This document shows positions 25,158-34,005 of a stretch of DNA of 53,247 nt, in pieces. The notes under the pieces were generated by a model. The model did no database searches and had not been told where the DNA came from. It worked only from the letters and a program-made list of their open reading frames with translations. A program made the translations under genes and the position numbers. Source of the DNA: an uncultured Oleiphilus sp. (GTDB lineage: Bacteria > Pseudomonadota > Gammaproteobacteria > Pseudomonadales > Oleiphilaceae); contig CAJWBJ010000013.1 of the NCBI GenBank assembly GCA_913020495.1, positions 1-53,247 on the forward strand, read 5' to 3'. Position 1 is the stretch's first letter; the number at the start of each line of letters is the position of its first letter.

Positions 25158-27410
25158 ATGATGAATAATGAAATGAGTAAATTAAACTCTGGTTTGCAGT
25201 TAAAAACCAGTCGTCGACGATTATTACAAGTCTCTATGACCGCAGCAGGCGGATTCTCCTTGGGTGTAATGCTCCCTGGCTGTAGTACATTTAGAGCAAA
25301 CTCTATTGACGATAAAGGTAGTTGGAGTGCGAATGCTTGGCTTGAAATTACGCCAGATAATCGGATTATTTTTACTTTGGATCGTGTTGAAATGGGGCAG
25401 GGGACCTACACGGGGTTAAGTACCTTGTTAGCAGAAGAGTTAGATGTTGAGCCTCATAATATCGACGTCGTTTTTGCGGGTGCTCAAACGTCGTATCGCA
25501 ACCCTGATTACGGTCTGCAACTAACAGGTGGTAGCAATAGTTTATCTTCAAGTTGGCCACAAATTCGTGAGGCCGGTGCAAGCGCGCGAGAAATGTTGAT
25601 CACTGCAGCAGCTGATGCCTTGCAAGTCCCAAAAGATTATCTTAGAACTGAAAATGCACATGTTATCCATGCCGGTAGTAACAAACGTTTAACTTATGGC
25701 AGTCTTGCAAAGCTGGCGTCCAAACAAAACCCACCTTCTGAACCAACACTGAAATCACCAACAGACTACCGTTATATTGGTAAACAGAATAAACGACTGG
25801 ATAGTCAGCAAAAGGTAACAGGCACAGCTGTATATGGCATCGATGTTGAAATTGACGGTATGCGTTATGCAGTGGTAAGTCGTGCACCTTGGCTCGGCGC
25901 TAGGCTTAAATCTCATAACGGGGCTGAAGTTGAAGTGATTGCTGGTGTAGAAAAAGTTGTAGAGATTGAAACAGGTATCGCAGTTGTTGCTAGTAGTTAC
26001 TGGAAAGCCCGAAAAGCACAGGACAAACTGAAAGTAGAGTGGGAGCGCGATGAAGATGCGCCACTGGATAGTGCTGAAATTTCTGAACTTTATCACAAGC
26101 AAGCTCACGCTGATGATAGTGATTCTAAGCGAAGTGAAGGTGATGTGGATCGAGCATTTGAAAAAGCAAAGAAGGTGTTGGAATTTGAGTTTGATGCACC
26201 TTTCTTAGCACATGCCACCATGGAACCGATGAACTGTACCGCTCATGTTCAAGACGGAAAGGCTGAAATTTGGACCGGGACTCAAGCGCCGGATATAGCA
26301 CAAGTCGCTGTAGCAAAAGTAACGAATGTGTCGTTGTCAGATATTACCATTCATAACCAGTTTATTGGTGGTGGGTTTGGGCGACGTTTAACGCAAGATT
26401 TTGTGGCCGAAGCCGCTGAGATTTCTTATAAAGCTGGTGGTGTTATTAAACTTGTTTGGTCTCGGGAAGAAGACACTCAACATGATGTTTATCGGCCCGC
26501 AGCATTGCATAAATTGAGAGCCGCGATTGATGATCAAGGTTTACCAATTGCTTGGGACCACCATATTATTGCACCTGAAATTATGGATTGGTATGTTTGG
26601 GATGCCTCGCCAGCGATGTTTCCCTGGGCGCCTAAATTCATGTATGCGGCATTTGGCCATGTTGGCTTGTTAACTGCAGGTTTAACGCCTGCAACGCCTG
26701 CTGATACGTCTGCCATAGAGGGCGCCGAAGATTTACCCTACAGCATTCCTGCTATTGAAGTCCGGCACACCAAAGCAGATGCTGGTGTACCTATATCTTA
26801 CTGGCGCTCAGTCGGCCATTCTCACAATGCATTTGCTGTCGAGTGCTTTATTGACGAACTCGCATATGAGGCAGGGAGAGACGCCTTTGAATTCCGACGA
26901 GATTACTTGAAATCGTCCCCGCGGCTACTAAATGTATTAGAACAAGCAGCAACAAAAGGCTCATGGGGGAGAGAGATGGAGGCAGGTGTTCATCAGGGCA
27001 TTGCTGTCCATAAATCATTTAACTCCTACGCAGCGCAGTTAGTTGAGATCAAAATTGAAGGCAATGATATTCAAGTATTGAAGGTTGTTTGTGCGATAGA
27101 TTGTGGTTTGGTCGTCAACCCGGATATCGTTAAAATGCAAATGGAAAGCGGCATCATCTTTGGTATTAGTGCAGCACTTTATGGCGAGATAACCTTTAAG
27201 GATGGTCAGGTTCAGCAGAGTAATTTTCATGATTACCCTGTTTTAAGAATGAACCAGAGCCCAGAGATTGAAACAGTCATCATACCGAGCGAAGCATCAC
27301 CAACGGGGGTTGGAGAGCCGGGAGTGCCACCTATCGCACCTGCGATTGCTAATGCCTTATTTCAAGCAACTGGAGAGCGGCATCGTCGCTTGCCCTTGAA
27401 GCTGACATAA
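25158..27410 (+). CDS. Molybdopterin subunit of a xanthine-dehydrogenase-family enzyme (IorB-like), Tat-exported
   Basis: 750 aa. The N-terminus carries a twin-arginine signal (SRRRLLQVSMTAAGG, about residues 18-32) ending in LPGC, with Cys42 as a possible lipid anchor. Mo-binding blocks include RVEMGQGTYTGLSTLLAEEL, FIGGGFGRRL, SYWRSVGHSHNAFAVE and a C-terminal GVGEPGVPPIAPAIANA whose Glu fits the family's base. The fused two-half arrangement is typical of IorB or membrane-bound aldehyde dehydrogenases. The substrate (N-heterocycle or aldehyde) cannot be told. It starts 9 bp after the 2Fe-2S gene. The electron acceptor, often a cytochrome, is not encoded here. Confidence 0.92.
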   Translation: MMNNEMSKLNSGLQLKTSRRRLLQVSMTAAGGFSLGVMLPGCSTFRANSIDDKGSWSANAWLEITPDNRIIFTLDRVEMGQGTYTGLSTLLAEELDVEPHNIDVVFAGAQTSYRNPDYGLQLTGGSNSLSSSWPQIREAGASAREMLITAAADALQVPKDYLRTENAHVIHAGSNKRLTYGSLAKLASKQNPPSEPTLKSPTDYRYIGKQNKRLDSQQKVTGTAVYGIDVEIDGMRYAVVSRAPWLGARLKSHNGAEVEVIAGVEKVVEIETGIAVVASSYWKARKAQDKLKVEWERDEDAPLDSAEISELYHKQAHADDSDSKRSEGDVDRAFEKAKKVLEFEFDAPFLAHATMEPMNCTAHVQDGKAEIWTGTQAPDIAQVAVAKVTNVSLSDITIHNQFIGGGFGRRLTQDFVAEAAEISYKAGGVIKLVWSREEDTQHDVYRPAALHKLRAAIDDQGLPIAWDHHIIAPEIMDWYVWDASPAMFPWAPKFMYAAFGHVGLLTAGLTPATPADTSAIEGAEDLPYSIPAIEVRHTKADAGVPISYWRSVGHSHNAFAVECFIDELAYEAGRDAFEFRRDYLKSSPRLLNVLEQAATKGSWGREMEAGVHQGIAVHKSFNSYAAQLVEIKIEGNDIQVLKVVCAIDCGLVVNPDIVKMQMESGIIFGISAALYGEITFKDGQVQQSNFHDYPVLRMNQSPEIETVIIPSEASPTGVGEPGVPPIAPAIANALFQATGERHRRLPLKLT

Positions 27411-27417
27411 GCGACTT

Positions 27418-28416
27418 ATGCATAGTATTAATTTAAGCGTGATCCAATCTGTCTGTGAATGGTTGGAAAAAGGGGATATGGTTTGGTATGCCTCCATTGT
27501 ACAAACATGGGGGGCATCGCCCAGACCTGCTGGTAGTCTCTTTGCATACTCTCCTAAGCGTGACCAAGTGGCAGGTTCTCTGTCTGGTGGTTGCATAGAG
27601 CAAGACTTAATTGATGAATTAAAAATAATAGAGCCTATAAATTATCCAAGAATAAAACGCTATGGTGTAAATGAAGATGAAGTGAGGCGTTTTCAGCTTC
27701 CTTGTGGTGGTCAGATTGAATTGGTTCTGGAGTGTCTTACGCCTAGCCTAGACTGTGCATCACACTTCAAAGCGATTGAAGCTAAACTCTCAAAGCGACA
27801 GAGAGTGAAAAGGTATTTATCAATGTCGGCCGGAGAAATGTCACTTTCTTCTGACGGGTCAGCCAGTGTGTCAGAGTTATCCCAAAGTGAAAAAAATATA
27901 TGGCTGGCGGATGGCATGATGGCTCATATTCTAGGGCCTGAGTACCGTTTATTAATTGTTGGTGTTGGCGAGGTCACCCGGTACCTGATTCCAATGGCAC
28001 TAGCAGTTGAATTTTCAGTGACAGTTTGTGACTCAAGAGCAGATTTTATAGAAAGAAGTCCAATACTTGATGACGATATTGAGGTGATTAAATGCCTGCC
28101 TGATGACTTGGTTCGAGAGCAATTCAATGATTCACATAGTGCCATCGTTGCCTTAGCACATGATCCAAGAGTGGATGATTTAGCCATCATGGAGGCGCTA
28201 ACAACGGATGCTTTTTTTATTGGTGCAATGGGCTCACTTAAAACGACTGAAAATCGTATTAAGCGTTTAACCTCTCTGGGAATAAAATCAGAACAATTAG
28301 CTAAACTACATGCGCCAATTGGTTTACCTATTCAGAGCAAAACCCCTCCGGAAATTGCAATTTCAATTATTTCCCACCTGATTGAACAACGCTATATTCA
28401 CAATTCAGCGGCATAA
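27418..28416 (+). CDS. XdhC/CoxI-family molybdenum-cofactor maturation protein
   Basis: 332 aa. XdhC proteins bind Moco, help its sulfuration and insert it into the Mo hydroxylase. The N-terminal block GASPRPAGSLFAYSP with VAGSLSGGCIEQDL is the XdhC signature. The C-terminal Rossmann domain has LLIVGVGEVTRYLIPMAL, then ALAHDPRVDDLAIMEAL and FFIGAMGSLKTTENR, then a GLPIQSKTPPEIAISI end. It sits 7 bp after the Mo subunit gene, so it serves this enzyme. Confidence 0.93.
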   Translation: MHSINLSVIQSVCEWLEKGDMVWYASIVQTWGASPRPAGSLFAYSPKRDQVAGSLSGGCIEQDLIDELKIIEPINYPRIKRYGVNEDEVRRFQLPCGGQIELVLECLTPSLDCASHFKAIEAKLSKRQRVKRYLSMSAGEMSLSSDGSASVSELSQSEKNIWLADGMMAHILGPEYRLLIVGVGEVTRYLIPMALAVEFSVTVCDSRADFIERSPILDDDIEVIKCLPDDLVREQFNDSHSAIVALAHDPRVDDLAIMEALTTDAFFIGAMGSLKTTENRIKRLTSLGIKSEQLAKLHAPIGLPIQSKTPPEIAISIISHLIEQRYIHNSAA

Positions 28417-28662
28417 TTTTGTTACATTAAAACACGATTTGAAATGAAAAATATTAGCTTGGATACAGGCTCTGTCAGGGTCTGTAAATAAAACGTGAAT
28501 TAATGTTATTTGTTTATTTTTTGCCTGTTTTTCCCCTTTGCACCCCTTTATTTCATTTATATTTATCTGAGACACTCAAGTGTATTCAATATGTATCGAT
28601 TAATTCGTAAGGGTTAATGATGTCCATTTATTTATAATGCATGATATTGCAAAGAGAAAAAT

Positions 28663-29241
28663 TTGAGCCAATTAACGCTATATAGTCAATTCAATATGCG
28701 CAAACCTTATTTGGTTTCGAGCGATATTGATGATGTTGCCGGATATTTGGCAGAAGATGGCGTGCGTTTTGAACAATGGCTATTACGTTCACAAACAGAA
28801 GAGGAAGACAAACAAGCTTCTTCTGATATTATTTTGAATCGATATCATGTCGAAATAGAGCAATTAAAAAACGAAAGGGGCTATCCTTTTACAGATGTGA
28901 TTTCAGTTGATCAAGCAGAAGATTTTGCTTTTGCTCGCCGAAACCGGTTTCTATCAGAACATGTTCATACCGAAGACGAAGTGAGGCTGTTTTTAAGTGG
29001 CACGGTGTTGTTCTATTTGCATATCAATGCTCGCATTCATATTCTGCAATGTGAAAGAGGCGATTTTTTGACCATACCAAAAGGCGTTAAGCATTGGTTT
29101 GATATGGGGCCTGAGCCAGAATATAGTTGTATTCGTTGGTTTACTTCTGAAGAAGGTCTAAAAAATAAGCTGACTGGAAGCTACGTGGCTGAATCTACTC
29201 CCCGCTGGGAAAGTATCCTAGGCCAACCTTTGTGTAAATAA
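28663..29241 (+). CDS. mtnD: Acireductone dioxygenase (cupin)
   Basis: 192 aa from a TTG with AAAGAGA upstream; the ATG at codon 12 is an alternative. ARD cleaves acireductone in methionine salvage, giving the 2-oxo acid precursor of methionine plus formate with iron, or an off-pathway product with nickel. The metal ligands are in HVHTEDEVRLF (His, His, Glu) and HWFDMG (His). FYLHINARIH and IPKGVKHWFDMG match the family. No other methionine-salvage gene is beside it, so the rest must be elsewhere or its role may differ. Confidence 0.88.
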   Translation: MSQLTLYSQFNMRKPYLVSSDIDDVAGYLAEDGVRFEQWLLRSQTEEEDKQASSDIILNRYHVEIEQLKNERGYPFTDVISVDQAEDFAFARRNRFLSEHVHTEDEVRLFLSGTVLFYLHINARIHILQCERGDFLTIPKGVKHWFDMGPEPEYSCIRWFTSEEGLKNKLTGSYVAESTPRWESILGQPLCK

Positions 29242-29317
29242 ATTATATAAAAGACAAAAACTTGATCTATCCTCTTTGAATATTTCTACGAATCCTTTAT
29301 ATTTTACCTCCTCTTGC

Positions 29318-29376
29318 CAGATTAAAGCGCTTCATTTTTTTAATCTGACAGATTGATATGAACTAAACTCATATCA
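29318..29376. repeat. Two adjacent perfect inverted repeats upstream of an unknown gene
   Basis: CAGATTAAA (29318-29326) pairs with TTTAATCTG (29339-29347). Seven bases on, TGATATGA (29354-29361) pairs with TCATATCA (29369-29376) across 7 bp. The first could end the mtnD transcript, though it has no U tract. The second lies about 40 bp before the GTG start of the next gene and could be an operator. Confidence 0.6.
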
Positions 29377-29413
29377 TGACAACTGACGGCTAAAGACGAA
29401 AAACGAGGTACTT

Positions 29414-30052
29414 GTGGATCTGATCGAAGCACGCTCAATGCAGGCTAAGTGCATTATAAATTTAATGACAGTCATAGCCAAAGATAACCTTTCAATTGCT
29501 CAAAGAGATGACTTGCCTAAAAAAGCTTATGAAATTGGCTGCTTGGTAGGCATGTTAGAAGGTGAAATTTTTAAATTACTCCGTAGTAGCAGTAGTATCG
29601 TTGAAGGCTTGCCTTTTAAAGGACAAATACTTGAGCAGTTTGTAAATGGCATTACTGTTGTTATTCATCGTTTATTGCTGGATGAAAATCAAGATCAGCT
29701 CGCTCAAGACCAGCAACGACTCAATGCAATACGAGCAGAGTTAAAACAGAACCTGTCACATTCAGAAATATTGCTTGAGAATGCATCTCGTCTGGAGGGG
29801 GCTTTAAGTAGTAACAAACTATTTGGAGAATCGGTAGAAGTGCTTGATTCTTTTCGCACTCATGTCGATACCATGCGTAATATGTGCATGATGAAAGGCC
29901 AGGAGCATGAAATGCTGTCGATCCTGGTAGATAAGAATGAGGAGTTATTGACTCATACAGACAAATCTTTAAAAGCTTTGCCAAAAATGGACGAGGTAAC
30001 AGCCTTGGTCGACCTTCGACAAGAATTTTTACGCTTGGAGCAAGATGCTTAA
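29414..30052 (+). CDS. Unknown helical protein
   Basis: 212 aa from a GTG with GAGG upstream. I do not recognise a family. No signal peptide or membrane segment is seen. The sequence is almost entirely helical, with a heptad-like region (LDENQDQLAQDQQRLNAIRA, then ELKQNLSHSEILLENASRLE) suggesting a coiled coil. Codon usage resembles neighbours. It follows mtnD by about 170 bp with inverted repeats between, and converges on the 30061-30504 gene with an 8-bp gap. Confidence 0.65.
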   Translation: MDLIEARSMQAKCIINLMTVIAKDNLSIAQRDDLPKKAYEIGCLVGMLEGEIFKLLRSSSSIVEGLPFKGQILEQFVNGITVVIHRLLLDENQDQLAQDQQRLNAIRAELKQNLSHSEILLENASRLEGALSSNKLFGESVEVLDSFRTHVDTMRNMCMMKGQEHEMLSILVDKNEELLTHTDKSLKALPKMDEVTALVDLRQEFLRLEQDA

Positions 30053-30060
30053 AGTCAAAA

Positions 30061-30504
30061 TTAAGTATATTTTTGAATCAAATACTGCACCGCCAGCGCC
30101 AGCTGGCTTGACGTACCATGCTTCATAATGTGCTTTAAAGAGTCGATGTTTGGTCGACCTTTTAGCCCTTCTTTTTTGGGATGGATCGTGTCGGTAATGT
30201 TATTCATATATTCGTCATAACAAATACTCGACATTAGCTTTAAGCCTTTTGAACTTAAATTTGCCTGATCAATAGCTTCTTGTTTCATCGTACTTTCAAA
30301 ACTAATGAAGCCCTCCTTTTCAAGCCAAAGCATGGCGCCAAAGCAACATTGGAACCGGTCACTATGAAGGCCATACTCATCCGCTTGGTCAGGTCCTGAA
30401 ATGTCTTCAACATAGACATTACTGTTTTTAGGGAATGCCTGGTAAATCTGCTTAAGGATTTTAGTACAATCTAAAAAAAACTCTTCAATATGTATGTCGA
30501 ACAT
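30061..30504 (-). CDS. Unknown small protein coupled to alaA
   Basis: 147 aa, soluble. I do not recognise a family. It looks like a helical, possibly winged-helix domain: FFLDCTKILKQIYQAFP, then GAMLWLEKEGFISFES and a LSSKGLKLMSSICYDEY segment similar in layout to winged-helix 'LT.KG..LL' ends. The region LKGRPNIDSLKHIMKHG precedes a final helix. Its ATG begins one base after the alaA stop (TAGTATG), so translation is coupled. Its role may relate to AlaA expression or may be incidental. Confidence 0.65.
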   Translation of the reverse strand: MFDIHIEEFFLDCTKILKQIYQAFPKNSNVYVEDISGPDQADEYGLHSDRFQCCFGAMLWLEKEGFISFESTMKQEAIDQANLSSKGLKLMSSICYDEYMNNITDTIHPKKEGLKGRPNIDSLKHIMKHGTSSQLALAVQYLIQKYT

Positions 30505-30505
30505 A

Positions 30506-31750
30506 CTAATCGTTCTCAGTAGATTCTATTTGGGGTAATTGCTCATAACCTTCTAGAAATATTTCAAAGCGGTTAATCGCATCTTCCAGTACATCTACGC
30601 GAGGTAAAAATACAAAGCGAAAATGTTGGGTATCTCCTAAGTTAAAGCCTGTCCCATGCACAACCAGCATGCGTTGCTGCTTGAGTAAATCGAGTACCAT
30701 TTTCTCATCGTTATGTATGGGATAAATTTCAGGATCTAATTTAACAAACATGTACAAAGCGCCATTTGGCTTAACGCATGACACGCCTTTTATTTTATTT
30801 AATCTAGTCCAGGCAAATTCACGTTGTTCCCATAACCGTCCACCGGGAACGATTAAGTCATTAATGCTTTGATAGCCGCCTAGCGCTGTTTGAATTGCGT
30901 ATTGAGCGGGTACGTTAGAGCATAGGCGCATGGAGGCGAGCATATCAATACCGCTAATAAAATCCTCAGCAGTGTGCTTTGGTCCGGTAATTAACATCCA
31001 GCCAGCCCGATAGCCTGCCGCACGATGAGATTTGGATAAACCATTATACGTAAGTGTGAAAACATCATGAGCTAATGATGCCATCGGGGTATGTGTTGCG
31101 TTGTCGTATAATATTTTATCGTAAATTTCATCGGCCAATAATATTAACTGGTGCTCACGAGCAACTTGAACCAGTTGTTTGAGTAAGCTTTCAGGATAGA
31201 CAGAGCCAGTAGGGTTATTTGGGTTAATGATAACCAGAGCTTTGGTGTTATCAGAAATTTTACTCTTGATATCTTCAATATTAGGGTGCCAGTTTTGTTC
31301 TTCATCACACTTATAGTGAATAGCCTTCCCGCCGCTTAATGTCACAGCAGCAGTCCATAATGGGTAATCAGGAGCAGGAATGAGTACTTCATCACCGTTA
31401 TTCAATAAGGCCTGCATAGACATGACTATAAGTTCGCTGGCACCATTTCCCAGATAAATATCTTCAATATCAACATCTAAAATTTCCTGGGATTGGTAAT
31501 GTTGCATAACGGCTTTTCGAGCAGAGTACAAACCTTTTGAGTCACAATAACCCTGTGCATTCGGCAAATTACGAATTACATCAGTTTGAATTTCTTCGGG
31601 CACATCGAATTCAAACGGCGCAGGATTACCGATGTTAAGCTTTAAAATTCGGTGGCCTTCCTCTTCAAGACGTTTGGCCTCGCGTGCGACTTCACCTCGA
31701 ATGTCATAACATACATTATCGAGTTTTGAGGACTTCATAATTCTTTTCAT
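30506..31750 (-). CDS. alaA: Glutamate-pyruvate (alanine) aminotransferase AlaA
   Basis: 414 aa PLP-dependent class I/II aminotransferase, the main alanine-forming enzyme in E. coli. It is very close to E. coli AlaA: KSSKLDNVCYDIRGEV, KLNIGNPAPFEFD, NAQGYCDSKGLYSARKAVMQ. The PLP-binding parts are INPNNPTGSVY, LLADEIYDKILYD and the Schiff-base Lys in YNGLSKSHRAAGYRAGWM. MLASMRLCSNVPAQYAIQTA is also near-identical to the family. The start at ATG 31750 or the ATG four codons later fits the E. coli length. It is followed closely by a small unknown gene. Confidence 0.95.
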   Translation of the reverse strand: MKRIMKSSKLDNVCYDIRGEVAREAKRLEEEGHRILKLNIGNPAPFEFDVPEEIQTDVIRNLPNAQGYCDSKGLYSARKAVMQHYQSQEILDVDIEDIYLGNGASELIVMSMQALLNNGDEVLIPAPDYPLWTAAVTLSGGKAIHYKCDEEQNWHPNIEDIKSKISDNTKALVIINPNNPTGSVYPESLLKQLVQVAREHQLILLADEIYDKILYDNATHTPMASLAHDVFTLTYNGLSKSHRAAGYRAGWMLITGPKHTAEDFISGIDMLASMRLCSNVPAQYAIQTALGGYQSINDLIVPGGRLWEQREFAWTRLNKIKGVSCVKPNGALYMFVKLDPEIYPIHNDEKMVLDLLKQQRMLVVHGTGFNLGDTQHFRFVFLPRVDVLEDAINRFEIFLEGYEQLPQIESTEND

Positions 31751-32006
31751 GACGCAAGCTACCTAATAAAATCTAAAATAATACAGAGTCGATCTTTCAT
31801 TCTAATAAATTACACGCAATATGGAATGCAAATTATTAAAAATTATGGAATTGTTTAGTAAATAATAGTGAAAAAGGGCTTTAATGGGAGATAAAGTGGG
31901 AAAAAGTCGATCTTTACTAGTATGTGAATGTGAATATATAGAGGGAAATGCGAATTATTGAAGGCATGCGTTTTTGTTTTTGACATTTTTGTCGGTCAAC
32001 GACCTT

Positions 32007-33011
32007 CTATAAGCCGTGATTAACAATGCCGGCTAATTTTAAATATTCAGCGGGATTCATCTCAAATTCAGTTTTAAAAAAACGGCGAAACCCCGAACTT
32101 GTTTGAAAACCTAATTGTTCAGCTGTGTAATCAATACTCTGTTGTTTCTGAATAAGGTATATCTTGGCTAGCTCACGCCTTGCAAGGTTAGCGATATGTG
32201 AGAAAGAAAGTTCTTGTTTATTGAGCTTTTTCTGTAAGCCCCTGACTGAAATGTTTAGCTTTGTGGCTAGTTTCTGGCTATTAAAAGACTCTGGGTGATG
32301 CTGTAAAAGAAAGCATGTCGCTTTATATTCAAAATTCTGTAATCTGTCAGTTTGCCGCAGCTTATCCAAGCATTTATTTAGATACATTTTATGAAGTGCT
32401 GGGTTGTAACTGGATAGACTGGGGTACAAGTATTTTTCATCAAACTCTAATAAGCATAAAGGGGAGTTGAAACCAATATTCTCTCCAAATACTTTTCGGT
32501 ATTCATTCGCGTAACATGGTTCTTCATAATCCAGACATACTTTTAAGGGTTTAAAGTTTGGGTCGACAGATTCTTTAATCGCATTAATGAGATAAGAGAA
32601 TGTCGCTTCTGCACAAAACCGTCTCTGACAAGGGTGTACTTGGGCTTTAAAAGGGAAAGTAATTGATACTGATGTCACCCCTTTTCTGTGAGAAATAAAA
32701 GGGTAATAACTGGCGCCATGGGCAAAATACGTTTTTTCAACCACATCAAATGCAGATCTTAAATTTTGAGCTGTCACTAGAATTCTAGAAAAGTCACATA
32801 GATTTGATGGAGAGAGGCATCGACCATACTTGATGCCAATATCTGAGTTGGGCTCGGCTTCGTAAATTGATTTGATCAGTTTCCCATAAACAGCGTTTGA
32901 ATCATGGCTGTCATTATGCTCTGAAATCAAGCGCTGAATACCCAAGCTGCTGAGCTTGAGTTCTTCAGGTATTATTTCAAGAAGTAATCTCGGGTAAATA
33001 TCATCGAGCAT
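32007..33011 (-). CDS. AraC-family transcriptional regulator
   Basis: 334 aa from ATG 33011; a TTG 15 nt upstream is also possible and neither has a clear ribosome-binding site. The N-terminal part (LGIQRLISEHNDSHDSNAVY, DIGIKYGRCLSPSN, LRSAFDVVEKTYFAHG) fits the arabinose-binding-like effector domain (PF12625 type). The C-terminal two-helix AraC domain (about 235-330) has LATKLNISVRGLQKKLNKQ and DYTAEQLGFQTSSGFRRFFK with PAEYLKL. The target is unknown. The promoter-proximal spacer to the GGDEF operon at 33571 is divergent, so that operon is one candidate. Confidence 0.9.
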   Translation of the reverse strand: MLDDIYPRLLLEIIPEELKLSSLGIQRLISEHNDSHDSNAVYGKLIKSIYEAEPNSDIGIKYGRCLSPSNLCDFSRILVTAQNLRSAFDVVEKTYFAHGASYYPFISHRKGVTSVSITFPFKAQVHPCQRRFCAEATFSYLINAIKESVDPNFKPLKVCLDYEEPCYANEYRKVFGENIGFNSPLCLLEFDEKYLYPSLSSYNPALHKMYLNKCLDKLRQTDRLQNFEYKATCFLLQHHPESFNSQKLATKLNISVRGLQKKLNKQELSFSHIANLARRELAKIYLIQKQQSIDYTAEQLGFQTSSGFRRFFKTEFEMNPAEYLKLAGIVNHGL

Positions 33012-33570
33012 AAAATGGCCACACAATCTTATGTTTCAGTCAGATTTATTCATTGGCTAATCTTTAATGAGACTAAAAAAGTGTAGTACACGCATAATAA
33101 GTTAGGAGTGTTATTTTTATAAAACGCACATGCGAGTTTTAATCTAGCATTCATATTAATACCAAAAAATATTATTTTTATCGTTGTATTTGTTTGGCTA
33201 AAAACTTAAAGACAAGTTGGAGCTATTTAACCTATTAATGATGAGCTCCATAGTGTTTATTATTGCTATATACTGTCCATTATCACCTGATACTACCTAA
33301 CAACTACGCTGATTTGAATGCAGGGATGATAAAAGCGAACACTTTAAGGGTAAATGGGCGCATTTGGTTGTTATGTCGTATTTTAATCGTGCTATCTTTT
33401 ATTCTAAATATGTTTCGATAACAAAACGAACCTGTTGACAAGAAAATGTCAGTTTTCAAAGCTATTCCTGATCAAAAATAAGGAGTAACTCATTGAAATG
33501 TACTTTAATGCTGTTTTTTGGTTGAATACTAAACATGATATGGCGTAAATAAATATTACAAGTTGATTTA
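33012..33570. other. Intergenic region between the AraC regulator and the PstS-like/GGDEF operon
   Basis: About 560 bp, AT-rich. It holds an inverted repeat TGGAGCT (33218-33224) with AGCTCCA (33244-33250). Near the right end a strong AAGGAG (33480-33485) precedes only very short reading frames (TTG 33493 for 10 codons, ATG 33498 for 16). The next gene at 33571 has no clear ribosome-binding site of its own. I see no RNA gene. Confidence 0.55.
33498..33548 (+). CDS. Possible leader peptide before the PstS-like gene
   Basis: A 16-residue frame beginning MYFNAVFW, with AAGGAG 12 nt upstream. A competing 10-residue frame from TTG 33493 has better spacing (7 nt). It ends 22 nt before the ATG of the PstS-like gene, so it could couple translation. 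Too short to be sure that it is translated. Confidence 0.25.
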   Translation: MYFNAVFWLNTKHDMA

Positions 33571-34005
33571 ATGACAAAATTAAAGCGTACCTTTCTCATT
33601 ACTGTCTTGGTACTAAGCTCACTGCTTAGTATGACGTCACTTGCTGCAACCCTTAATGTAATAGCAAATGCTTCAGTAGAAGAAAGTCATCTAAAGCTGA
33701 AAGACTTGAGATCTATTTACACCATGAAAAAAAGTTTGTGGTCTAATGGGGATCGGATCGCAGTATTTGTTTTATCCGCTGACAACGCAACACATAAGGA
33801 ATTTTGCCGGAAGCTGCTCAAAGTTTTTCCAAGGCAGCTAGAGTCTGTTTGGTATCGGTTAGTATACTCCGGAACAGGAGAGAAGCCCGTGAGCGTGAAT
33901 AGTGAAGAAGAGATGATTGAGCTCGTCGCAAAAACTCCCGGCGCAATTGGATACATTCGTTCAGAGACCATGCATGAAGAAACAAAAGTTATTTCTATTA
34001 AGTAG
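33571..34005 (+). CDS. Small PstS-like periplasmic protein
   Basis: 144 aa with a signal peptide (about 1-25, ending LAATLNV). The mature part resembles one lobe of phosphate-binding proteins of the PstS type: LRSIYTMKKSLWSNGDRIAV, then FPRQLESVWYRLVYSGTGEKP and a closing KTPGAIGYIRSET. It is about half the size of a true PstS, so it is more likely a sensor or adaptor than a transporter component. Its last 32 nt overlap the next gene, in an operon with an outer-membrane barrel and a diguanylate cyclase, an association that recurs in marine gammaproteobacteria. Confidence 0.78.
   Translation: MTKLKRTFLITVLVLSSLLSMTSLAATLNVIANASVEESHLKLKDLRSIYTMKKSLWSNGDRIAVFVLSADNATHKEFCRKLLKVFPRQLESVWYRLVYSGTGEKPVSVNSEEEMIELVAKTPGAIGYIRSETMHEETKVISIK

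Noticed and set aside
28417-28662. SAM or molybdenum-cofactor riboswitch upstream of the ARD gene
   Set aside because: No conserved riboswitch core seen by eye; only a short ACACT/AGTGT dyad is present.
29414-30504. Toxin-antitoxin pair
   Set aside because: The two unknown genes converge rather than forming an operon, and neither resembles a known toxin or antitoxin.
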